Shown: one piece after another, positions 33,831 through 45,878 of the stretch
Layout of the letters: every line of letters starts with the position of its first letter
Numbering within the stretch: position 1 is the first letter of the stretch
DNA from: Microvirgula aerodenitrificans DSM 15089
GTDB lineage: Bacteria > Pseudomonadota > Gammaproteobacteria > Burkholderiales > Aquaspirillaceae
DNA length: 64,000 nt
NCBI RefSeq assembly: GCF_000620105.1
Contig: NZ_JHVK01000002.1
Coordinates: 124,001 to 188,000 of the forward strand
Reading direction: 5' to 3'
Translations under genes and position numbers: made by a program
The notes under the pieces: model-generated
What the model saw: the letters and a program-made list of their open reading frames with translations, nothing else
The model's database searches: none
Told to the model about the DNA's origin: nothing

Positions 33831-34615
33831 GCCGCCGCGACTTGCTGTTGAAGGAACTGGGACTGACGGTGTGGCGCCAGCGCCCCGGCTGTGCCGCCAC
33901 CGCTGCCGAGCCGGATGACGACGTGCAGCCGGACGCCATCGGCACGCCCGCGCCGGTCGTTACGGCCGCTGAAACCGCCATGCCCGCCGCGCCCGCAGAG
34001 GTCCCCGACCTCCCGGTCATGCCGGAAACCCGGCACGAAGCGCCGGCCCTGCGCGACTGGGCAGAGCTGGAGCAGCAGGTGCCGGCATGCCAGCGCTGTC
34101 CACTGAACGAAACCCGCACCCGGACCGCGCTCGAGCGCGGCAATCGGCAGGCTGCGTTGATGATTGTCGGTGAAGCGCCCGGCGAACAGGAAGACCGCCT
34201 TGGCCAGCCGTTCGTCGGTCCGGCCGGCAAGCTGCTGGACGCCATGCTGACCGCCACTGGCTGGGACCCGGAGCGGGATGTCTATATCGCCAACGTGCTG
34301 AAGTGCCGGCCGCCAGGCAACCGCAACCCGCAGCAGGCGGAAATGGTTGCCTGTGTCGATTATCTGGCCGACCAGTTGCGGCTGGTCCGGCCAAGGCTGA
34401 TCCTGTGCGTCGGCCGCATTGCCACCCAGGCACTGCTGGACAGCGAACAGGCGATCTCACGGCTGCGCGGACAGGTTCACCACTGGCACGGCGTGCCGCT
34501 GATCGTCAGCTACCACCCGGCCTATCTGCTGCGCAACCTGCCGGACAAGGCACGCGCCTGGCAGGACCTGTGCTTTGCGCGCAAGACCCTGGCCGGGTTG
34601 ATGGCCGCCGGCTGA
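33827..34615 (+). CDS. Family-4 uracil-DNA glycosylase with psi-like N-terminal peptide
   Basis: 262 residues from a GTG overlapping the rimI stop. The catalytic domain (about 75-262) removes uracil from DNA: motif GEAPGEQEDRLGQPFVGPAG at 115-134, LKCRPPGNRNPQ, and the C-terminal SYHPAYLLRN. Cysteines in CQRC (88, 91) and two later ones fit the 4Fe-4S cluster of this family. Residues 22-75 are an acidic, Pro/Ala-rich linker. Residues 2-21 (SRRDLLLKELGLTVWRQRPG) are unlike the linker and closely resemble the DnaX-binding start of DNA polymerase III psi (HolD), which may tether the enzyme to the clamp loader (inference; see findings). Confidence 0.93.
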   Translation: MSRRDLLLKELGLTVWRQRPGCAATAAEPDDDVQPDAIGTPAPVVTAAETAMPAAPAEVPDLPVMPETRHEAPALRDWAELEQQVPACQRCPLNETRTRTALERGNRQAALMIVGEAPGEQEDRLGQPFVGPAGKLLDAMLTATGWDPERDVYIANVLKCRPPGNRNPQQAEMVACVDYLADQLRLVRPRLILCVGRIATQALLDSEQAISRLRGQVHHWHGVPLIVSYHPAYLLRNLPDKARAWQDLCFARKTLAGLMAAG

Positions 34616-34625
34616 CGCGCCCGGC

Positions 34626-36401
34626 TCAGTCCAGCGTCGGCAGCACGTCCGGCGCCAGCATCACCTGATTCTTGCCGCCGACCTTGGCCTTGTACATGGC
34701 ATGGTCGGCGCGCTCGATCAGGTCGAGCTCGTTTTCACCCGGCATCCAGCGGGCGACGCCGGCCGAGAAGGTGATCACCACATGGTCTTCATGGGCCATG
34801 AAGAAGGTCTTGGTCAGTTCGCGCTGCAGGCGCTCGATGATTTCACAGCCGCTTTCCGCGTCGGTCCCCGGCATCAGGATGATGAATTCCTCACCGCCGA
34901 AGCGCGCCACACCGTCACTGGGGCGCACGCGCGACTGCACCACCGATACCACATGTCGCAGCGCATCATCGCCGACCAGGTGGCCGTAGTGGTCGTTCAG
35001 CTGCTTGAAATTGTCGATATCGATCAGCGCCAGCGACAGCGGCGAGCGTTCGCGCTGCGCCCGGTCACTTTCGCGCGAGAACAGCTCATCCAGCCCGCGC
35101 CGGTTCAGGGCGCCGGTCAACTGGTCTTCCTTGACCCGGGCACTGGCTTCGACCAGCTCGCTTTCCAGCTGGCGGATGCGTTCGTTGACCACGCCGACCT
35201 GCAGCCTGGCGTCCACCAGCTCGTCACGGGCATTGACCAGGTCGAGGTGGACAGCACGCGTGTCGGCCATCAGGCTGTCGACGATGCCATGCAGCGCCAG
35301 CGGGTCCCGGCTGGCATTGATCGCTTCGGCATAGCCGCTGAAGCGGGTCTGGTATTCATCAGTGTTTTCGGACAGCAGGCTGACGCGGTGGATAAAGCTG
35401 TCGAGCATGTGCCGCATCGAATCGGTCGCCTCGTCGAGGCTGTGGCGCAGCAGGCCCTGGCGATAGACCGCTTCCTTCAGTCCGGCCTCGACCTGATACA
35501 GCTTGCGCATCGACACCGGCGAATCGGCCAGCAGCGCACGCACGGCGCTGATCTGGCCCTGCACGTGCGCGTCGGAGCCGATAAAGTCGACCAGATTTTC
35601 CAGCAGCAGGTCCAGAATGCGGGTAATGGCGGTGGTCAGCCGCTCGTCCTGCTGGGTCGCCAGTTCCAGCCGGATCCAGAAACGCTTGAGCCGGCGCGAC
35701 ACCATGACCAGATCCTCGTCGCGCTCGCCACTGTCCAGTCCCTGCGCCAGCTGGACCAGTTCATGCTGCAGCTCCGGATAACCGGCCAGGCGCGGATGCA
35801 CCCCCAGCGTCAGCGCTTCGCGCAGCGCGGCCAGACAGGCCTGCACGGCCGGGCTCGCCTCGGTGGCCGCTCCGCCGGCAGCCGGCACCGCATCGATGGC
35901 GTCGAACAGCAGGTCGCCATCGGCGCTCTGCACTGCCGCGCCCATGCTCCAGCTGCTGACCAGTCCCTGCAGCTTGTCATACAGCTGCGCCGGCCGCGCG
36001 CCACGGCTGGCCAGCACCCGGTCCAGCGTATCGCGCTTGTGACTCTGGGTCACCGCCAGCGGCATGTCCCAGGCCCGGATCAGACCGCGCAGCAGCGCGC
36101 TCCAGTCCTGGCCGGCCAGTTGCTGCTCGATCAGCATCTGCATCAGTTCGAGCAACTGGTCTGCTGCTTCATCCCACTGCTGCCGTTCGATCTGCTGCTG
36201 CAGGCGGCTGAAGCGCGGCGCCAGATCGATGGCACCGGGCAACAACTCCATGCGGGCCAGCAATGGCGCCGACAGCGGAGCCACCGGCGCCGGAAACTCG
36301 CCGATTTCGTCGTAGACGCGCTGATAGTTTTCCGGCGTGGGCGGAAGCTTGCGCGCAGCAAGCGTCAGCAGGGTTTCACGGGCTAGCTCGGTAGGCGTCA
36401 T
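34626..36401 (-). CDS. Diguanylate cyclase with long helical N-terminal region
   Basis: 591 residues, no transmembrane segments. The C-terminal GGDEF domain (about 425-585) has the active GGEEF at 502-506 and an RxxD inhibitory site (RPSD, 493-496) five residues earlier. It should therefore make cyclic di-GMP and be product-inhibited. The first 420 residues are helical and coiled-coil rich (QLRQLESELVEASARVKED near 410) with no recognised sensor. It starts MTPTELARETLLTLAARKLP, a start I associate with cytoplasmic DGCs of related bacteria. It lies 111 bases downstream of ftsB and converges on the udg gene. Confidence 0.92.
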   Translation of the reverse strand: MTPTELARETLLTLAARKLPPTPENYQRVYDEIGEFPAPVAPLSAPLLARMELLPGAIDLAPRFSRLQQQIERQQWDEAADQLLELMQMLIEQQLAGQDWSALLRGLIRAWDMPLAVTQSHKRDTLDRVLASRGARPAQLYDKLQGLVSSWSMGAAVQSADGDLLFDAIDAVPAAGGAATEASPAVQACLAALREALTLGVHPRLAGYPELQHELVQLAQGLDSGERDEDLVMVSRRLKRFWIRLELATQQDERLTTAITRILDLLLENLVDFIGSDAHVQGQISAVRALLADSPVSMRKLYQVEAGLKEAVYRQGLLRHSLDEATDSMRHMLDSFIHRVSLLSENTDEYQTRFSGYAEAINASRDPLALHGIVDSLMADTRAVHLDLVNARDELVDARLQVGVVNERIRQLESELVEASARVKEDQLTGALNRRGLDELFSRESDRAQRERSPLSLALIDIDNFKQLNDHYGHLVGDDALRHVVSVVQSRVRPSDGVARFGGEEFIILMPGTDAESGCEIIERLQRELTKTFFMAHEDHVVITFSAGVARWMPGENELDLIERADHAMYKAKVGGKNQVMLAPDVLPTLD

Positions 36402-36512
36402 TAACGGAAAATTTCACAAGCATGTGGACAGACGATTATAGGGGAGTGTCTTCATGCAAAGCGGTTTCCGACAGCGAAAAACACTCTGGCGCGACGGACT
36501 GCAGCAAGAGAC

Positions 36513-36797
36513 TCAACGTCCGGACGGACGGCCCAGCACCTGGAAAAAGACTTCGCCGGGCTTGACCATGCCCAGCTCGTTGCGGGCACGTTCCTCGACG
36601 GCTTCGTGCCCCTGTTTGAGGTCGCGGACATCGGCCGCCATCGCCGTATTGCGCGCGAGCAGCCGCTCGTTCACCGTCCGTTGCTCGGACAGCTGGCTTT
36701 CGATCTGCATGACGCGGATCCAGCTGCCCTTGCCGAACCACATGGGCCACTGCAGGACGAGGATGCCGACGACAAGAATGAGGGTGACGGAGCGCAT
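36513..36797 (-). CDS. ftsB: Cell division protein FtsB
   Basis: 94 residues from the ATG at 36797. Bitopic divisome protein that links FtsL and FtsQ. One N-terminal membrane helix ([20 protein letters not shown]), then a coiled coil ([29 protein letters not shown]) and the conserved [19 protein letters not shown]. In-phase ATGs also occur at 36803 and at 36845; the last overlaps the eno stop as TAATG but would include a strong hairpin (36810-36834) in the coding region. Placement after eno is the classical arrangement. Confidence 0.93.
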   Translation of the reverse strand: MRSVTLILVVGILVLQWPMWFGKGSWIRVMQIESQLSEQRTVNERLLARNTAMAADVRDLKQGHEAVEERARNELGMVKPGEVFFQVLGRPSGR

Positions 36798-36809
36798 GGG
36801 CATTGAAGA

Positions 36810-36834
36810 GGCACCACCGTATTCCGGTGGTGCC
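36810..36834 (-). other. Hairpin between eno and ftsB
   Basis: A perfect 10-base stem GGCACCACCG/CGGTGGTGCC with a 5-base loop. There is no T run, so it is more likely an mRNA processing or stability element, or a weak attenuator, than a full terminator. Confidence 0.7.
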
Positions 36835-36844
36835 TGCAGTGACA

Positions 36845-38140
<1,296 letters not shown>

Positions 38141-38176
38141 TCAATTTCGGACGTAGTTGTAGAGCAACACAGTATT

Positions 38177-38277
38177 TGCGGCAGCCGCCCACCCGGAGTG
38201 GTACAGGCTGCCGCATCAGCAAACGCCCTCGCAAACGCGAAGGCGGAGAATACAAACCGGCCGGCATGACGCCGGCC
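38177..38277 (-). terminator. Hairpin cluster downstream of kdsA
   Basis: Two stems in the eno-kdsA gap: GGCCGGC/GCCGGCC (38259-38265 with 38271-38277), followed on the minus strand by GGTTTGTATT, and TGCGGCAGCC/GGCTGCCGCA (38177-38186 with 38206-38215) enclosing a smaller CCAC/GTGG stem. The first lies 40 bases past the kdsA stop and is the likelier terminator. Confidence 0.5.
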
Positions 38278-38316
38278 CGTTCCGGTATTGCCGACCGGCA
38301 ACACCCTGATACCCGA

Positions 38317-39168
<852 letters not shown>

Positions 39169-39232
39169 GGATAGCGTCCTTGTCGGTACGGCACGGCCGC
39201 CTCGCAGTCGAGAGCGGCCCCGGGGTGCCGGA

Positions 39233-40882
<1,650 letters not shown>

Positions 40883-40897
40883 TCAACGGAATCCGGG

Positions 40898-40926
40898 ATT
40901 GTAGCCGTAAAGCGCGGGCCACTCAA
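40898..40926 (-). promoter_or_regulatory. Sigma-70 promoter of pyrG
   Basis: Minus strand TTGAGT (40926-40921), a 17-base spacer, then TACAAT (40903-40898). The -10 matches 5/6, the -35 4/6, at ideal spacing, 28 bases before the start codon. Confidence 0.65.
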
Positions 40927-41050
40927 TTGACAGCTGGTCAACACATTGACTTTAGACGACAATCGGAACCGCCCGCGCGTCGTGTTGCGAACCGCCGGGC
41001 TGCAGTCCCCGTCCCGAGACCCCCGCCGCAACACCTGCTCTGGCAAAGGC

Positions 41051-41080
41051 TTGAGCAGGCAGGTCTTTTTATGCTATAAA
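41051..41080 (+). promoter_or_regulatory. Promoter of rpmB-rpmG
   Basis: TTGAGC (41051-41056), an 18-base spacer and TATAAA (41075-41080), preceded by TGC, which gives an extended -10. It lies 35 bases upstream of rpmB. Confidence 0.7.
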
Positions 41081-41114
41081 GCCCGCTTTTACCGGATTCT
41101 GGAGATTTAACATC

Positions 41115-41348
41115 ATGGCGCGAGTTTGCAAAGTGACCGGCAAGCGTCCGATGGTGGGCAACAATGTTTCCCACGCCAATAACAAGACCAAGCGTCGGTT
41201 CCTGCCGAACCTGCAGTACCGTCGCTTCTGGGTTGAGAGCGAGAACCGCTGGGTTCGCCTGCGCGTGTCGAACGCTGCGCTGCGCACCATCGACAAGGTC
41301 GGCATCGAAGTCGTGCTGGCCGATCTGCGCGCTCGCGGCGAATTCTGA
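41115..41348 (+). CDS. rpmB: 50S ribosomal protein L28
   Basis: 77 residues, full length. [36 protein letters not shown] and the closing [20 protein letters not shown] are the L28 pattern. GGAG lies 10 bases before the ATG. It pairs with rpmG 40 bases on, the universal L28-L33 operon. Confidence 0.98.
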   Translation: MARVCKVTGKRPMVGNNVSHANNKTKRRFLPNLQYRRFWVESENRWVRLRVSNAALRTIDKVGIEVVLADLRARGEF

Positions 41349-41388
41349 TTTCGCCTCTCCCCAAGTTTAGTTAAGGAACGCCACCATC

Positions 41389-41544
41389 ATGCGTGACAAG
41401 ATCAAGCTGGAATCGACCGCTGGTACCGGTCATTTCTACACCACGACCAAAAACAAGCGCACCATGCCGGAAAAGATGGAAATCAAGAAATTCGATCCGG
41501 TTGCGCGCAAGCATGTGATCTACAAGGAAACCAAGCTCAAGTAA
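41389..41544 (+). CDS. rpmG: 50S ribosomal protein L33
   Basis: 51 residues. It reads [20 protein letters not shown], then [20 protein letters not shown] and ends VIYKETKLK, matching proteobacterial L33. The zinc-binding cysteines of the other L33 type are absent, as in E. coli. AAGGAA precedes the start. A strong terminator lies 90 bases downstream. Confidence 0.97.
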   Translation: MRDKIKLESTAGTGHFYTTTKNKRTMPEKMEIKKFDPVARKHVIYKETKLK

Positions 41545-41633
41545 TTGAGCGGGTTGCCGAGTGGATTCGGCTCACACCACCTCTCGGCAGGTCACGCCCA
41601 TTCGTTGGGAATTGCCCGGCCGGTCGGGTAAGA

Positions 41634-41667
41634 AAAACCGCCCCTGCAGCGATGCGCGGGCGGTTTT
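41634..41667. terminator. Rho-independent terminator after rpmG
   Basis: A perfect 10-base stem AAAACCGCCC/GGGCGGTTTT (41634-41643 with 41658-41667), with A and T tracts on either side, so it can work in both directions. It would also serve the decayed minus-strand gene whose tail ends at 41691. Confidence 0.88.
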
Positions 41668-41690
41668 CATTTTGTGCGGTGACGGACGGC

Positions 41691-41740
41691 TCAGTGCCCG
41701 GCCTCGCGGCGCTTGACCGGGCGATGCTCGCGATAGATGG
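41691..41740 (-). pseudogene. Possible C-terminal remnant of a minus-strand gene
   Basis: Minus strand from about 41740 reads IYREHRPVKRREAGH then TGA (41693-41691), with the terminator immediately beyond. It looks like the basic tail of a protein whose body has been lost at the junction with the truncated MFS gene. The family is not recognisable. This is inference from position and a short open stretch. Confidence 0.3.
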
Positions 41741-41749
41741 CGGCCCGGC

Positions 41750-42709
41750 TTCAGGCAGCTCCAGTGGGTCATGGCGGCCTACACCCTCGCCATGACCACC
41801 ATCCTGATGGCCGCCGGGACGCTGGCCGACCGCTATGGCCGCAAGCGCCTGTTCCTGACCGGCATCGTCGCCTTTGCCGCGACATCGCTGGTATGCGGCC
41901 TGACCGCAAGCGCCCCGGTCCTGATTGCCGCACGCTTCCTTCAGGGCCTGAGCGCGGCACTGATGCTGATCTGCCAGGTCGCCATCCTGTCCAGCCAATT
42001 CCGGGCCAGGCGCGAGCGTGGCCGGGCCTTCGCCTGGTGGGGCATCATTTTCGGCATCGGCCTGGGCTTCGGCCCGATCATCGGCAGTGCCATCCTGACG
42101 CTGGCAAACTGGCGATGGGTCTTCCTGGTCCATGTCGTTCTGGCCGTCGTCACGCTGTTCCTGGCCCGGGCTGGCGTGCGTGAATCGCGCGACCCGCACG
42201 CCCTCAGTCTGGACCTGGCCGGCATCATCAGCCTGTCGGCCGTGAGTCTCGCCGGCATCGGCCTTGGCCTGACCAACACACCGGTCAGCAACACCATTAC
42301 TGCGGCAGTACGCAGCGAGCGCGCGGGCATGGCGTCCGGCGTGGACATGAGTGCACGCATGACATCGCTTGCCTTCAACATTGCCCTGATCGGGTTCATT
42401 CTGGTGGAGGACGCCATGAGCAGCCTGCGCGACACGCTGAAAATGCAGGATGACGCCGGACCGCGCCTGTTCGCGGAAATGATCCTCGCGGCCGCCGACC
42501 CGACGGCACAGGCCGCACTGCTGGCGCAGTCGACGGTCCCGGCCGACGCCATTCACGCCGCCCTGGCATCCGGCTTCGGCTGGGTCATGAGCTATGGCGC
42601 CGGCAGCGCCTTCCTGCTGTCACTGGGCAGCCTCATCCTCTTTGCGCGAAGAACGGACGAGCGCAGCGAGGTCCCCTCGCGGCGGCGAGGGCGGAGGGTG
42701 GCGGGGTGA
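41750..42709 (+). pseudogene. Remnant of an MFS drug/solute transporter (DHA2, 14-TM type)
   Basis: Similarity to DHA2 transporters starts abruptly at 41750 (FRQLQWVMAAYTLAMTTILM), so the first membrane helix and its start codon are missing. Motif A (GTLADRYGRKRLFLTG) and the following helices are present to about LSLDLAGIISLSAVSLA (near 42260). The sequence then jumps straight to the late motif GIGLGLTNTPVSNT and RAGMASGVDMSARM. Roughly the middle third of the family is absent. The longest in-frame product, 312 residues from 41771, is much shorter than the roughly 460-500 of intact members. An internal in-frame deletion plus 5' truncation makes a working transporter unlikely. Confidence 0.8.
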
Positions 42710-42799
42710 AACAGGGGACTGCCGTGCTCCACCGCCCCCGCAATCAGTCGGGCGTGCACCGACGCCACTCCCCTCCCCCGCGCTCATCAAAGGAGGCAG

Positions 42800-44770
42800 T
42801 CAAAACCGGTACTGGCCCTTGACCCACCAGGTCCGGCCCGGCTCATTGACACGGCTGGTCTGCTCATAGCCGGCCACCATGGCACCGGCCTTGCTGACCG
42901 ACTCGGCATAAGTGCGGTCGAACAGGTTGTCGATGCCGGCGGTCAGCTGCAGGTTCTTCAGCGGCTTGTAGCCGGCATTGATCGACAGCGTGGCAAAGCC
43001 CGGCGTCGTGCCCAGGTCGCGGCCGATGATGTTGCCGGTACCGATGTCGACCCGGTCCTGCGCCGACACCACCCGCCACAGGCCACCAGCCGACCAGCGG
43101 TCATTGTCGTAGTTCAGCGTCACCCGACCTTCCAGCGGCGGCGTCTGCCCCAGCGGGCGGCCTTCGCTGTCGTTCTCGGCCCAGACATAGGCCAGCGCAC
43201 CACCCAGCGTCCAGCCGGGCAGGAAGCGCCATTTCACATCGGCCTCACCGCCACGACGGTTGGCGTCGACATTGCGTGCCGTGGTCTTGGCCGCGCGATA
43301 GTCGACCAGGATGTAGTCATCGATGCGGCCGGCAAACAGCGACAGCGACGCGGACAGACTCTCGCCCTGCCACAAGGCGCCCACGTCGAGCTGGTTCAGC
43401 GTTTCCGGCTTCAGGTTGAAGCGCGCATTGCGTTCCCAGTAGTCGGCGCCGCGCTCGGCGTGACCAAAGCCGGCATACAGCGTCAGCGGATCGGTGAAGC
43501 GCTGTTCGAGACGAATGAAGCCGCTGTCCAGATTGTTGCGCTGGGTCACCCCGTAGTTCGGATTGGCCGTGCCATTCACAAGCTGCTTGTCGTCGCGGGC
43601 CTCGTCGCGATCGCGGCGCAGGCCGGCGATCAGCCGGGTCCGGGTGGCCAGCGGGTACGACAGCTCGCCATACACGCCGCGCCGTTCCAGCGACATGTCG
43701 GCCGCGTACGGCTTGTCGTGGTAGTCGGCGCCCATCATGCCCATGCGGCTGCGGTGCTGGTCATCCTGCCAGTCAAAACCGACATCCAGTTCGCCATCGC
43801 CAACGGCAAACTGGGTATAGGCGCGGCCACCGGTCACGGTGCGGTCCGGATTCATCGCCGCCTGCTTCATCTTCGGCGTGCTGCGGAAAGTGTAGTTGTC
43901 CATCACGTGGTCGACGTAGCTGCGGAACACCTGCACCCCGACCTTGTTCAGCCAGCTGGTGAGGTTGCGCTGTTCGAACTTGAGATTCCACGCATTGCGA
44001 TCGAATTTGCTGCCGTCCATGCCACGGTCGGCATAGGCGGCCTCGGCGCGACTGATGTCGTAGCTGGCTTCCAGCGTGGTGTTCTCGGTCGGCGTGATGC
44101 CGATCGTCAGCGAACCGGCGCGGCGCTTGCTCTCGCTGTGCACCGCATTGCCGTTGCCGTCGTGATAATCGTCGCTGTCATTGGTCTGGGTGCTGATGCG
44201 CACATAGGCCTGCGAGCTGCCGGCGGAGAAGTTCAGCCCGGAGTCGACCCGCCCGTCACGACCGACCAGCAGACTGGCCTGCCCCTCGATGCCCGGCTCG
44301 ACAAACGCCGGCGCTTCGCGCTCGAACAGCACCGTGCCGGCAAAGGCGACCGGCCCGTGCTTGACTGTCTGCGGCCCTTTCAGCAGCGTCACGCGGTCAA
44401 ACGTTTCCGGGTTCAGGTACGCGGTCGGCGGGTCCATGCGACCGCCGCAGCCGCCATACAGGCCGGTGCCGTCGGCCTGGATATCCAGCCGCCCGCCACC
44501 AAGACCGCGAAACAGCGGGTCACCGCCGCTGCCGCCCTTGCGGGTGACGTTGAAGCCGGGAATCGCTTTCAGCAGGCCGGCGCCATCTGCCGCCGGCGCC
44601 GGCTGATAGGTCGCTCGCGGGTCCAGCGTCACCGTCAGCGGTGCCGTGGTTGGCGCGGCCGTCACCACGACCTCGTCCAGTTGCGTCGCCGCCCCCGCCT
44701 CGGGGGAATTTGCAAAAACAGCCGGCGAAACAGCCAAGCCGATAAGAATAGTTTGATTCCGTAAAAACAT
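42800..44770 (-). CDS. TonB-dependent copper receptor (OprC/NosA type)
   Basis: 656 residues. Outer-membrane beta-barrel for copper uptake energised by TonB. A signal peptide (about 1-20) is followed by the TonB box region LDEVVVTAAP, the plug domain with KGGSGGDPLFRGLGGGRLDI and YGGCGGRMDPPTAYLNPETF, a segment characteristic of copper receptors, and a 500-residue barrel ending in WWVKGQYRF with the terminal Phe. NosA homologues feed copper to nitrous oxide reductase and other cuproenzymes. No copper genes adjoin it; its neighbours are a transporter relic and metF. Confidence 0.9.
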   Translation of the reverse strand: MFLRNQTILIGLAVSPAVFANSPEAGAATQLDEVVVTAAPTTAPLTVTLDPRATYQPAPAADGAGLLKAIPGFNVTRKGGSGGDPLFRGLGGGRLDIQADGTGLYGGCGGRMDPPTAYLNPETFDRVTLLKGPQTVKHGPVAFAGTVLFEREAPAFVEPGIEGQASLLVGRDGRVDSGLNFSAGSSQAYVRISTQTNDSDDYHDGNGNAVHSESKRRAGSLTIGITPTENTTLEASYDISRAEAAYADRGMDGSKFDRNAWNLKFEQRNLTSWLNKVGVQVFRSYVDHVMDNYTFRSTPKMKQAAMNPDRTVTGGRAYTQFAVGDGELDVGFDWQDDQHRSRMGMMGADYHDKPYAADMSLERRGVYGELSYPLATRTRLIAGLRRDRDEARDDKQLVNGTANPNYGVTQRNNLDSGFIRLEQRFTDPLTLYAGFGHAERGADYWERNARFNLKPETLNQLDVGALWQGESLSASLSLFAGRIDDYILVDYRAAKTTARNVDANRRGGEADVKWRFLPGWTLGGALAYVWAENDSEGRPLGQTPPLEGRVTLNYDNDRWSAGGLWRVVSAQDRVDIGTGNIIGRDLGTTPGFATLSINAGYKPLKNLQLTAGIDNLFDRTYAESVSKAGAMVAGYEQTSRVNEPGRTWWVKGQYRF

Positions 44771-44790
44771 GACGACATCAATCCGAATAA

Positions 44791-44846
44791 GAACGGCCGC
44801 ATGGTAAGCCCATGCGGCCGTTCATCCCTGCGACATAGCGTCGCAG
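44791..44846 (-). terminator. Two strong hairpins between metF and the copper receptor
   Basis: GAACGGCCGCATG/CATGCGGCCGTTC (44791-44803 with 44811-44823), a 13-base perfect stem, and CTGCGAC/GTCGCAG (44828-44834 with 44840-44846). They lie downstream of metF and end just 20 bases before the receptor ATG. The larger stem is followed on the minus strand by TTCTTATT, a weak T tract. Likely the metF terminator, possibly also an attenuator for the receptor. Confidence 0.6.
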
Positions 44847-44889
44847 CCGGACCGGTTTCATGTCATTGCGTTGACCGGCATCAACCGGG

Positions 44890-45726
44890 TTACAGCCCGA
44901 GCCGCTGGCACAGCGTCGACACGCTGCCGGCGGCATTCAGCGTATAGAAGTGCAGGCCCGGCGCGCCATTCGACAGCAGCCGGTCGCACAGCTCGGTCAC
45001 CACATCCAGCCCCAGCGCGCGGATCGAGGCGACATCATCGCCATAGGCCTGCAGCTTCAGCCGCAGCCAGCGCGGAATTTCGGCGCCGCACAGGTCGGAG
45101 AAGCGGGCCAGCTGGCTGAAGTTGTAGATCGGCATGATGCCCGGCACGATCGGGATGTCGACGCCGCGCGCGCTGGCTTCGTCGACGAAGGCGAAGTAGG
45201 CGTCGGCATTGAAGAAATACTGGGTGATCGCCGAGTTGGCACCGGCACGGACCTTGCCGGCGAAGGCATCGAGGTCGGCACGGGCATTGACCGCCTGCGG
45301 GTGATAGTCCGGGTAGGCCGCCACCTCGATATGGAAATGATCGCCGTGGGTATCGCGGATAAACGAAACCAGCTCGTTGGCATAGCGGAACTCGCCGACT
45401 TCGCCCATGCCGGACGGGATGTCACCGCGCAGCGCCACCACGTGGCGGATGCCCTTCTCGCGGTATTCGTCGAGGATGGAGCGGATATTGTCCCGGGTCG
45501 AGCCGATGCAGGACAGGTGGGGGGCGGCGGCATAGCCGGCGTCACGGATATCGAGCACGGCACGCAGGGTGCCCTCGCGCGTGGTGCCACCGGCGCCAAA
45601 CGTCACCGAGAAGAAGGCCGGCTTGAAGTGGGCCAGCTGCTTGCGCGCCGTGGCCAGTCTGGCATGCCCTTCTTCGGTCTTGGGCGGAAAGAACTCGAAA
45701 CTGATGGTGGGTTTGACCGACGACAT
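44890..45726 (-). CDS. metF: Methylenetetrahydrofolate reductase
   Basis: 278 residues. FAD enzyme making 5-methyltetrahydrofolate for methionine synthesis. It begins with TISFEFFPPKTEEG, which carries the catalytic Glu, then SVTFGAGGTTREGT, HLSCIGSTRDNIRSIL, VALRGDIPSGMG, and QYFFNADAYFAFVDEA, and GIMPIYNFSQLARFSDLCGA. All match the single-domain bacterial enzyme. With metK and hom it covers the methyl cycle, though the genes are dispersed. Confidence 0.97.
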   Translation of the reverse strand: MSSVKPTISFEFFPPKTEEGHARLATARKQLAHFKPAFFSVTFGAGGTTREGTLRAVLDIRDAGYAAAPHLSCIGSTRDNIRSILDEYREKGIRHVVALRGDIPSGMGEVGEFRYANELVSFIRDTHGDHFHIEVAAYPDYHPQAVNARADLDAFAGKVRAGANSAITQYFFNADAYFAFVDEASARGVDIPIVPGIMPIYNFSQLARFSDLCGAEIPRWLRLKLQAYGDDVASIRALGLDVVTELCDRLLSNGAPGLHFYTLNAAGSVSTLCQRLGL

Positions 45727-45826
45727 ACCTGAATCTCTGCGAATGATTGCACTTATCCTGAACTGTGCCTAAAGCGCCCGCCATAGACAAGGCATCCGTT
45801 CGCATAACGATATGGCAGGCCGACGC

Positions 45827-45858
45827 AAAAACGCCCGCGGGAGCGATCCCGCGGGCGT
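45827..45858 (-). terminator. Rho-independent terminator of the nuo operon
   Basis: A perfect 12-base stem ACGCCCGCGGGA/TCCCGCGGGCGT (45831-45842 with 45847-45858) with a GCGA loop, followed by TTTT on the minus strand. It lies 20 bases after the nuoN stop. Confidence 0.92.
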
Positions 45859-45878
45859 CTGTCGGTTGCTGGCAGCGC

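Noticed and set aside
45727-45826. SAH or SAM-type riboswitch ahead of metF
   Set aside because: No conserved stem arrangement could be recognised in the short leader.
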